Positions 57,920 through 64,000 of a DNA stretch of 64,000 nt are shown here, one piece after another. The translations under genes were made by a program, and so were the position numbers. Numbering within the stretch: the first letter of the stretch is position 1; the number at the start of each line of letters is the position of its first letter. The notes beneath the pieces are model-generated. The model saw only the letters and a program-made list of their open reading frames with translations, was not told where the DNA came from and ran no database searches. Source of the stretch: Pseudomonas maumuensis (GTDB taxonomy: Bacteria; Pseudomonadota; Gammaproteobacteria; Pseudomonadales; Pseudomonadaceae); contig NZ_CP077077.1 in assembly GCF_019139675.1 (NCBI RefSeq), forward strand, positions 3,162,001-3,226,000, in the 5' to 3' direction.

Positions 57920-58882
57920 TCACGATCTGCGCAGCGCCAGCGCCGTGCAGCCAAACCGCCGCCGCACCCACTTGCCCAGGTAACTGGCATCGCCCATGCC
58001 CACTTCATCGGCGATCTGCGCCAGGCTGTGGCTGGAGTTGAGCAGCCGCCAACGCGCCTGCTGCAGGCGCAGCTCCTGCCACCAGGCCTTGGCGCTCATG
58101 CCATGGCAGGCCTGGAACTGACGGTCGAGCTGGCGCCGGCTGATCCCCAGCTCCGCTGCCAGCGCCTCCACCGGCAGCCGCGCCGCCAGGTGATGGCGCA
58201 TCAGCGCCGTGGCCCGTTGCACCTGGCGCCCCTCCCCGGCGCCGGCCTCCAGCGAACGCAAGGCGTGGCGACTGTCGCGACTTTCGTCCACCAGCATGTC
58301 GGCCAGGCCCTTGAGCGCCCGGGCGCGGCCGCTGGCGCGGGCGATCAGCTCCACCGCCAGGTCGATGGCCGCCGTGCCACCGGCGCAGGTCACCCGGCTG
58401 CCGTCGAAGCAATACAACTGGCCGGTCAGCAGCCGCACACGGGGAAACGCCACACGAAACTCGGCCTCATGGCGCCAGTGCACCACCACCTGATGACCGT
58501 CCAGCAGGCCACAGGCCGCCAGCAGGAAGGCCGCATTGTCGACACAGACCAGCTTCACCCCCGCCTTGGCCGCCTGTTTCAGCAAGGCCCGGTAGCGCGG
58601 CGCCAAGGCCGCCGTGGCGCTGGCATTGCGCCCGCCGAACAGCACCAGATGGTCGTAGGCGCTCCAGTCGACCTGCGCGGGCGTCGCCTCCACCTGCACC
58701 ATGGCCCCGCTGCTCGACGGCACAGGCGCCAGGTCCAGGCCGATCACGGTCCAGCGGCAGTAGCGCTGGCGACTGTAGTCCTCGTCGTCGGCGGAAAAGC
58801 GCAACTTGTCGAGGAAGGCGCCGAAGGGCAGCAAGGCGAATTCCGGCAGCGGCAGGATCAGCAGGCGCAGGTCGGGTGTCAT
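57920..58882 (-). CDS. GlxA-type AraC family regulator
   Basis: This 320-residue regulator has an N-terminal DJ-1/PfpI-like domain (LLILPLPEFALLPFGAFLD, HLVLFGGRNAS, VCVDNAAFLLAACGLLDGH, CAGGTAAIDLAVELIAR) and a C-terminal AraC HTH pair (LPVEALAAELGISRRQLDRQF, LAQIADEVGMGDASYLGKW). The domain resembles regulators of arginine, glycine betaine or carnitine use. It is divergent from a LysE-type exporter gene with a 98-bp gap and probably controls it, so it may sense an amino acid or quaternary amine. Confidence 0.85.
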   Translation of the reverse strand: MTPDLRLLILPLPEFALLPFGAFLDKLRFSADDEDYSRQRYCRWTVIGLDLAPVPSSSGAMVQVEATPAQVDWSAYDHLVLFGGRNASATAALAPRYRALLKQAAKAGVKLVCVDNAAFLLAACGLLDGHQVVVHWRHEAEFRVAFPRVRLLTGQLYCFDGSRVTCAGGTAAIDLAVELIARASGRARALKGLADMLVDESRDSRHALRSLEAGAGEGRQVQRATALMRHHLAARLPVEALAAELGISRRQLDRQFQACHGMSAKAWWQELRLQQARWRLLNSSHSLAQIADEVGMGDASYLGKWVRRRFGCTALALRRS

Positions 58883-58980
58883 GGCAATGTCCGGATATGA
58901 CCATCGTTTGTCCGAATACTACCCTGTATTCCCACCACCCTGCCCTACACTGGCGCCCTCACCACCGACAAGGCACTTCC

Positions 58981-59592
58981 ATGGCACTCGACACCTGGCT
59001 CATCTACCTGCTCGCGAGCATCGGCCTGTCGCTGACCCCAGGCCCCAACAGCCTGCTGGCCCTGACCCATGGCGCGCTGTACGGCGCCCGGCGCACGCTG
59101 TTCACCATTTGCGGCGGGGTGTTCGGTTTCTGCGCCCTGATCGCCCTGACCATGTTCGGCCTGAGCGCCCTGCTGCAGGCCTCGGCCTCGGTGCTGACGG
59201 TGCTCAAGTGGGTCGGCGGGGCCTATCTGGTCTGGCTGGGGATCCAGCTGTGGCGCACCCCGGCGCTGCATCTCGAGTTGCCCCGCGGCAGTACCGCGCT
59301 GAGCAATGCCGGGCTGTTCCGCCAGGGCTGCCTGTCGGCGCTGGCCAACCCTAAGGTGCTGTTGTTCTATGGCGCGTTCCTGCCGCAATTCATCGACCCA
59401 CAGCGCGGCCTGCTGCTGCAGTTCGTGGTGATGGCGGCGACCTTCGCCAGTGTCGAGTGCCTGGTGGAATACCTGCTGGCGCGCCTGGCATTTCGCATAC
59501 GGCCATGGCTGGCCAAGGGTGGCCGGGGGTTCAACCGCGCCTGTGGCGGCCTGTTCGCGCTGATCGGCGTGGCCCTGCCGTGGGGGCGATAA
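58981..59592 (+). CDS. LysE family amino acid exporter
   Basis: The 203-residue membrane protein has six hydrophobic segments and the LysE/RhtB signature IGLSLTPGPNSLLALTHGALYG near the start, with GCLSALANPKVLLFYGAFLPQF in the second half. It exports amino acids such as homoserine, threonine or lysine. The ATG at 58981 is set by an AAGG upstream; a longer frame is not supported. It is divergent from the GlxA-type regulator. Confidence 0.88.
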   Translation: MALDTWLIYLLASIGLSLTPGPNSLLALTHGALYGARRTLFTICGGVFGFCALIALTMFGLSALLQASASVLTVLKWVGGAYLVWLGIQLWRTPALHLELPRGSTALSNAGLFRQGCLSALANPKVLLFYGAFLPQFIDPQRGLLLQFVVMAATFASVECLVEYLLARLAFRIRPWLAKGGRGFNRACGGLFALIGVALPWGR

Positions 59593-59728
59593 GCGAATCC
59601 ACGGCAGCGGCCTTGCACCAGGCGCCAACACCTCGATCGCCGCAGCTTGTCGATCGCAGGTTCGCCTGGGGCAAGGCCGGGCACCTGCCTACAATGTCTC
59701 TGTGCAACCATCTGCCTGCGAGAACCTC

Positions 59729-60079
59729 ATGCTCGACAACCTGTTCTCCGCCCTGCCCGCCTTGAACCCTCAAGCCGACGAGCAATTCGACGACCTGTTG
59801 CGCCGCCCCGGCCTGCGAATCGAGCGCATCGTCTCCAGCGGCCAGGCCAGTGCTCCAGGTTTCTGGTACGACCAGGCCGAAGGCGAATGGATAGTGCTGC
59901 TGGCCGGCAGCGCCGACGTGCGTCTGGAGCACGAGGCCCAGGCGCGTCGGCTCGCCGCCGGCGATTGCCTCGACATTGCGCCGCACTGCCGACACCGCGT
60001 CGAATGGACCGCCGCCGACGAGCCAACCATCTGGCTTGCCGTGTTCTATGACGCCGGGGCAACTACGACGCGCGACTGA
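59729..60079 (+). CDS. Cupin domain protein
   Basis: A 116-residue single-domain cupin. GFWYDQAEGEWIVLLAGSADVRLE and LAAGDCLDIAPHCRHRVEW correspond to cupin motifs 1 and 2, the latter with two His that could bind a metal. Motif 1 has only E in place of the usual HxH, so metal binding may be weak. It is a cytoplasmic protein of unknown role, 137 bp after the LysE gene. The start at 59729 is chosen because the upstream GTG frame has no ribosome site. Confidence 0.78.
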   Translation: MLDNLFSALPALNPQADEQFDDLLRRPGLRIERIVSSGQASAPGFWYDQAEGEWIVLLAGSADVRLEHEAQARRLAAGDCLDIAPHCRHRVEWTAADEPTIWLAVFYDAGATTTRD

Positions 60080-60188
60080 AGCGAACGCACCGACACAACC
60101 ATGGACCTGGCAATTCTGCCAGTTGCCCAGGCCTGCGCCGTTCGTCGAGAGTGCTGGTCAGCCTCCGAACAGCTACGGACAGCCCCAG

Positions 60189-61571
60189 ATGAACCTTGTT
60201 CGCCATAGCCCACTCATCATCGCCGCGGTCGCGCTGGCAGGCTGCGCGACCGACAACGCCGATCATTCCGCCGCCGCCAGTACGCCACCGGCACAATTGA
60301 ACATCGTCCAGCAACGCCTCGGGCCCTCGACGCTGCCCGCTAACCTGGGCACCCGCGGCCCTGAAGCCGCGCGCCAGCTCAAGGCCTGGTACGACGCCAC
60401 CCCCAGCGACTGCGGCGGCGCCGACAAACCTTCACATATGTGCAGCGGCATCATGCTGCGCGGCACCGCGAGCAGGCCGGACTATCCCTCCTGGGATCCC
60501 AGCGAAAGTGCCATCGAACTGGGCGGCGTGTCGTTCTCGTGGTTGCGCCGCGACCACACCTTCGACAGCATCTGGGAGAATCGCAACGGACTGATCTTCT
60601 ACCCCCACCAGCAGATTCCCGCCGGCAAGCTGCGCAACGTCCAGGTGCTGTGCTCGTTCCCGAGCAACGCCGACAGCTGGCGCCGTCCCACCCAGCAAGG
60701 GTGCGGGCCGATCGAGCACGACAGCCCGCTGACCGATCCCTGCGAGACTCAGGGTATCGTCAGCGCCGATGCCTGGCTGGACAAGTACACCGACCTGGTC
60801 ACCACCAACCGCATCTGTGGCTGGAACCAACGCCCAGGCAGCGGCGCCGTCGCCGACTGGTTCGCTACGTCTGTCGATGCGCACCAACGGCTGCCCACCG
60901 TACGCTGGAGGATCTTCGACGAGCTGCTGCTGTCCGCCTGGCAACGTGGCCAGGGCGCCATCCTGCCAATCCAGTCGTTCTTCTATCCCGCCGACCAGCT
61001 GGAGTCGCGAGCCAAGGCTCAGCGCGACCAGACGACCTACTACGCGCAATACGGCCAGCTTCTGCCGCTGATTCGCCTGGCGTTGCCGAAAAGCAAGGAT
61101 CATCCAGCGGTGATCAGTTACCTGGAGGGCGATCAGGCGGTAGGCCCTGGGGTGCCCAACTACCACGTCGGCTTCGAAGACCTGCCAACCGGGCCGCTGA
61201 TCGATCTGGTTTCCGCTGGCCTGGGCTTCAATGTGCGCCATTCCACGCTCAAGGAAATCCGCGACAAGCCTGACAGCGATCACTTCACCGGCCGCTACCT
61301 GGCGGTGAACCTGCAGGCGGAGTTCCCGGTGGACGTCGCCGCCAATGCCCGACAGCCCCGCCGCGTGACATTGTCCTGGGGCTGCAATACCTATTGCATG
61401 GTTCGCCAGGCCAACAGCGGCGAGGTGATCGAGCTGGTCAGCGACGATGGCATCGGCCCGATGCGCCACGGGCGGTTGACACTCCAGGTACAGGCCCCGG
61501 AGGTGATCCAGCTGAATACAACGGGCGAAGACGGCTCACTGCTGTTGCTGGACAACCTGGACATCGACTGA
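60189..61571 (+). CDS. Exported halovibrin (HvnA)/DUF2599-like lipoprotein
   Basis: The 460-residue protein starts with a lipoprotein signal (LIIAAVALAGC, Cys17). The mature sequence has LKAWYDATPSDCGG, HMCSGIMLRGT, LGGVSFSWLRRDHTF and NGLIFYPHQQI, then GCGP, CETQGIVSADAW, ICGW and DQTTYYAQYGQLLPLIRLAL. I recall this order from proteins annotated as halovibrin HvnA in Pseudomonas, related to Vibrio secreted NAD-glycohydrolase/ADP-ribosyltransferase proteins. The assignment is from memory and uncertain. The last 36 bp overlap the end of the convergent MATE gene. Paired Cys suggest an oxidising compartment. A catalytic Glu cannot be placed. Confidence 0.55.
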   Translation: MNLVRHSPLIIAAVALAGCATDNADHSAAASTPPAQLNIVQQRLGPSTLPANLGTRGPEAARQLKAWYDATPSDCGGADKPSHMCSGIMLRGTASRPDYPSWDPSESAIELGGVSFSWLRRDHTFDSIWENRNGLIFYPHQQIPAGKLRNVQVLCSFPSNADSWRRPTQQGCGPIEHDSPLTDPCETQGIVSADAWLDKYTDLVTTNRICGWNQRPGSGAVADWFATSVDAHQRLPTVRWRIFDELLLSAWQRGQGAILPIQSFFYPADQLESRAKAQRDQTTYYAQYGQLLPLIRLALPKSKDHPAVISYLEGDQAVGPGVPNYHVGFEDLPTGPLIDLVSAGLGFNVRHSTLKEIRDKPDSDHFTGRYLAVNLQAEFPVDVAANARQPRRVTLSWGCNTYCMVRQANSGEVIELVSDDGIGPMRHGRLTLQVQAPEVIQLNTTGEDGSLLLLDNLDID

Positions 61572-62933
61572 GCACGCCCCTGGCGCAACGCGCTGCGGAC
61601 GCTGCAGCCGGTAGAAGCGCCAGGGCAGCAACACCGCCGCCACCGCCAGGCCGCTGGCAAAGCCGACCCATACCCCCACCGCGCCCAGTGGCGAGTGGAA
61701 GGCCAGCCAGTAGCTCAGCGGCAAAGCCAGCAGCCAATAGCTGACCAAGGTCACCCCAACCGGCCAGCGGTAGTCCTGCAGACCACGCAAGGCGCCCAGC
61801 GCGGTGGACTGCAGGCCGTCGGCCACCTGCATCGCCGCGACCACCACGAACATCGGCACGGCGATGGCGATCACCTGCGGGTCGTCGCTCATGGCTTCGG
61901 CTATGCGCTGCCCGAACAGCGCCAGCAGCACGGTGGCCACCAGCATCCAGGCGGTAACGCTGGCGAAGGTGGCGCTACCGATGGCGCGGATGCGCGCCGT
62001 CTCGCCGCGGCCCTGGGCCTGGCTGATGCGAATGCTCACCGCCGCGGCCATGCCCAGCGGCAGCATGTACAGCAGCGCGCCGATCGACTGCACCACCTGG
62101 TTGGCCGCCAATGCGGCGTTGCCCAGCCAGCCGAGCATCCACGCCGCGACTACCACCGCGCCGGCCTCGGCCAGGTAGCCAAGACCCAGCGGCCACCCCT
62201 CGCCCAGCAGCGTGCGCCACCCCAACCGCCGCCCCTGTGGCGCCTGGCGATAGCGCGCCAAGGACGGCGCCATCCGCCAATAGGCCAGGGCCAGCACCAC
62301 CGCCAGCGACTCGGCGATCACCCCAGCAACGCCCGCCCCCAGCAGGCCCAGCGCCGGCAAGCCGAAATGCCCATGGATCAGGCCGTAGGTCAGCGGCAGG
62401 TTGAACAGCACCGCGCTCATCACCAGCAGCACGGCCACCCAGGGCCGGCCGATGGCCTCCAGCACGTCCTTGAACACCACCGCCAGGCAGTACGGAATCA
62501 GAAACACCGCCATGGTCTGCCAGTACGGCGTCAACAGGGCCACGTCCGGCAGCGGCACGCCCAGCCATTGCACCAGCGGCAGCGTGGCAAGCATGGCCAG
62601 ACAGCCGAGGATACCGACCAGCAGCCCATAGCCCAGGCCACCACGCAGCGTGCGCGCCACTTCGCCCGGATCGTCGGCGCCGAAGGCATGGCCGACGCGC
62701 ACGCTGAGGGTGGCGAGCATGCCGTACAGCCCGGCATGGAAAATCAGCCCGGCGCTGCTGGTCAGCGCGACACAGGCCAGCACCAGCGTCCCCAACGATG
62801 CCAGCAGCATGGTGTCGGTCAGGCTGATCAGCCCGGCCGCCGACAGGCCCAACACCAGCGGCAGCGCCAGGCGCAGCAAGCCCGGCAGCTCGCCCAGCCA
62901 GGCAGTGGGTTTACGCGAAACGAGGGCAGACAC
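61536..62933 (-). CDS. MATE family efflux transporter
   Basis: This 465-residue membrane protein has 12 hydrophobic segments in two similar halves, with the MATE features LGLSAAGLISLTDTMLLASLG near the start and AANQVVQSIGALLYMLPLGMA around residue 270. It exports cationic drugs or toxins using Na+ or H+. The GTG at 62933 is chosen because GGAG lies 9 bases upstream; an ATG further upstream (62993) would place the operators inside the gene. It is divergent from a TetR repressor gene, and two tandem palindromic operators lie between them. Confidence 0.87.
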   Translation of the reverse strand: MSALVSRKPTAWLGELPGLLRLALPLVLGLSAAGLISLTDTMLLASLGTLVLACVALTSSAGLIFHAGLYGMLATLSVRVGHAFGADDPGEVARTLRGGLGYGLLVGILGCLAMLATLPLVQWLGVPLPDVALLTPYWQTMAVFLIPYCLAVVFKDVLEAIGRPWVAVLLVMSAVLFNLPLTYGLIHGHFGLPALGLLGAGVAGVIAESLAVVLALAYWRMAPSLARYRQAPQGRRLGWRTLLGEGWPLGLGYLAEAGAVVVAAWMLGWLGNAALAANQVVQSIGALLYMLPLGMAAAVSIRISQAQGRGETARIRAIGSATFASVTAWMLVATVLLALFGQRIAEAMSDDPQVIAIAVPMFVVVAAMQVADGLQSTALGALRGLQDYRWPVGVTLVSYWLLALPLSYWLAFHSPLGAVGVWVGFASGLAVAAVLLPWRFYRLQRPQRVAPGACSVDVQVVQQQQ

Positions 62934-62948
62934 GGTGACAATCTCCAA

Positions 62949-62972
62949 TTGACATACGCTGCGTATGCTAAT
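62949..62972. promoter_or_regulatory. TetR operator 1 (MATE/TetR gap)
   Basis: TTGACATACGCTGCGTATGCTAAT. Its core CATACGC-T-GCGTATG (62953-62967) is a perfect 15-bp palindrome. A near-identical copy lies exactly 32 bp downstream. Confidence 0.8.
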
Positions 62973-62980
62973 GCCATTTA

Positions 62981-63004
62981 TTGACATACGCAACGTATGC
63001 TAAT
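62981..63004. promoter_or_regulatory. TetR operator 2 (MATE/TetR gap)
   Basis: TTGACATACGCAACGTATGCTAAT, 22 of 24 bases identical to operator 1; core CATACG-CAA-CGTATG (62985-62999). The 32-bp phase (about three helical turns) puts both on the same face. They probably bind the TetR protein encoded at 63038, repressing both the pump and its own gene. Confidence 0.8.
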
Positions 63005-63037
63005 TTGCGCCCATCGTCTTTTTTCATCGGAGCCTCA

Positions 63038-63631
63038 ATGCCCACCCCTCGCCGCAGCCGCGCCGCCATGAGCGCGGACACCACCGAACGGCTCATCGCT
63101 GTCGCCCGCCGCCAATTCGCCGAAAAAGGTTTTGCCGCCGTGGTGATGGACGAATTGTGCGCCGCAGCCGACCTCACCCGCGGTGCCCTGCACCACCACT
63201 TCGGCGGCAAGGCCGGGTTGTTCACTGCCGTGGTGCAACACCTGCTCGACGAGATCAACCAGGCCATCGACGCCCGCTACGCCACCCACACCGATCCGTG
63301 GGAGGGCTATATCGACACCTGCCTGCACTACTACGACCTGCTGCATGAACCGGCGCTGCGGCGCATCCTGCTGCAGGACGCCCCCGCGGTGCTCGGCCCG
63401 CGCCTGCGCGAGCTGGAAGAGGCCAGCTACATCGGTCCCATGGCCCAGGGCCTGGTCGAGCTGCAGCAGGCCGGCAGGTTGCGCGCGTTCGATGCCGTGG
63501 CCATGGCCCACCTGCTCAACGGCGCGATGGGCGACAGCGGGATCTGGGTGATTGCCCAGGACGATCCGCAGGCGGCCGCCGAGCGCGTGAAGGGTGCGTT
63601 GCGCTGCCTGTTGGAGGGGTTGCAGGCCTGA
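63038..63631 (+). CDS. TetR family repressor of the divergent MATE pump
   Basis: The 197-residue regulator has a TetR N-terminal domain (FAEKGFAAVVMDELCAAADLTRGALHHHFGGKAGLF, about residues 26-61) with a His-rich recognition helix. A helical ligand domain follows, with LHYYDLLHEPALRRILLQDAP and AHLLNGAMGDSGIWV. The ATG at 63038 has CGGAG 6 bases upstream; a frame from 62981 would overlap the operators. It likely represses the divergent MATE gene until a substrate of the pump binds. Confidence 0.87.
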   Translation: MPTPRRSRAAMSADTTERLIAVARRQFAEKGFAAVVMDELCAAADLTRGALHHHFGGKAGLFTAVVQHLLDEINQAIDARYATHTDPWEGYIDTCLHYYDLLHEPALRRILLQDAPAVLGPRLRELEEASYIGPMAQGLVELQQAGRLRAFDAVAMAHLLNGAMGDSGIWVIAQDDPQAAAERVKGALRCLLEGLQA

Positions 63632-63770
63632 GTCCATTTTGTCGCGTGGCTGCGGATGGTTAATCACTTTCTGGACCTGCGACAGTCGGTCCCGATTTAA
63701 AATGTACTAACTTGTTAATTAGCTTGCTAAGGGACTAAACTGCCGGCATTCCACCTGCGAGATCCCTGGC

Positions 63771-64000
63771 ATGAAAGACTCACCCCGCGCCTCTGGCGCC
63801 TCAACCTTCATCCTGGTCGGCCTGGGCGTTGTCATCGCCCTGCTCGGTCTGCTCCTGGCCGCCGGCGGCCTCAAGCTGGCCGGCCTGGGCGGTTCCTGGT
63901 ACTTCCTGACCGGCGGCCTGGCCATGGCCCTCGCCGGCGTGCTCATCGCCCGAGGCAAACCCCTCGGCGCCTGGCTGTACGCCCTGTTCCTCGCCGGCAC
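63771..64000 (+). CDS. Membrane-bound PQQ-dependent dehydrogenase (Gcd-like), N-terminal fragment
   Basis: Only the first 76 codons are in the window. After a short polar stretch there are hydrophobic segments at residues 13-35 (IALLGLLLAAGGLKLAGLGG), 37-52 and around 60-76 (LGAWLYALFLAG). The pattern AAGGLKLAGLGGSWYFLTGG is typical of the membrane anchor of glucose/quinate PQQ dehydrogenases (Gcd/QuiA). These oxidise the sugar or cyclitol in the periplasm and pass electrons to ubiquinone. The catalytic propeller is outside the window, so the substrate and completeness are open. An AT-rich promoter region lies at 63690-63750. Confidence 0.5.
   Translation, partial: MKDSPRASGASTFILVGLGVVIALLGLLLAAGGLKLAGLGGSWYFLTGGLAMALAGVLIARGKPLGAWLYALFLAG

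Overview
The window looks like chromosomal DNA from a fluorescent Pseudomonas of the P. putida group. Base composition is GC-rich throughout. It carries a Cti fatty acid isomerase next to metH, pyoverdine genes behind PvdS-type promoters, a levulinate (lva) operon, tamAB, and many copies of a REP element with the core CATCGCYGGCAAGCC. No tRNA, rRNA, CRISPR array, prophage or transposase gene was seen. Gene names rest on protein motifs, lengths and gene order; no database search was run.

Layout. 0-4 kb: the end of a phytanoyl-CoA-dioxygenase-like gene, a TetR regulator, and a Baeyer-Villiger monooxygenase/hydrolase pair closed by a terminator. A shared palindromic motif lies in the TetR and monooxygenase promoter regions. 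4.2-12.2 kb: a six-gene amine catabolism operon (iron alcohol dehydrogenase, PuuP-like permease, PatD-like aminobutyraldehyde dehydrogenase, EctB-like and omega aminotransferases, an imine-reductase-like enzyme), followed by a tiny secreted-peptide gene and a 313-bp palindrome containing REPs. 12.6-20 kb: lvaE-D-C-B-A on the minus strand, with lvaR divergent; a sigma-54 promoter precedes lvaA. 20-26 kb: tamB-tamA-acetyltransferase. 26.3-33.8 kb: xthA, then pvdO, pvdE and fpvA, each with its own PvdS-type box, then a GlxA-type regulator.

33.8-42.3 kb: a TlpA-like protein with a DUF2790 protein, divergent from a two-component system; azlCD with an AraC regulator; a second AraC regulator divergent from an MFS exporter; and the copper proteins PCuAC and SCO. 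42.4-54.4 kb: nfuA, an acyltransferase, cti divergent from metH, a saccharopine-dehydrogenase-like/DUF2269 pair, and a cysteine desulfurase. 54.5-64 kb: a Fur-box-controlled TonB receptor, a CAP-domain protein, a GlxA regulator divergent from a LysE exporter, a cupin, a halovibrin-like lipoprotein, a MATE pump divergent from a TetR regulator across two tandem operators, and the start of a probable membrane-bound PQQ dehydrogenase.

Functional view. The first 20 kb is catabolic: cyclic ketone or ester chemistry, diamine/amino-aldehyde chemistry, and levulinate conversion to 3-hydroxyvaleryl-CoA. The next part is iron uptake by pyoverdine, followed by metal and envelope housekeeping. The least explained parts are the imine-reductase-like enzyme inside a diamine operon, the long palindrome where lvaF/lvaG might be expected, and the mosaic fpvA.
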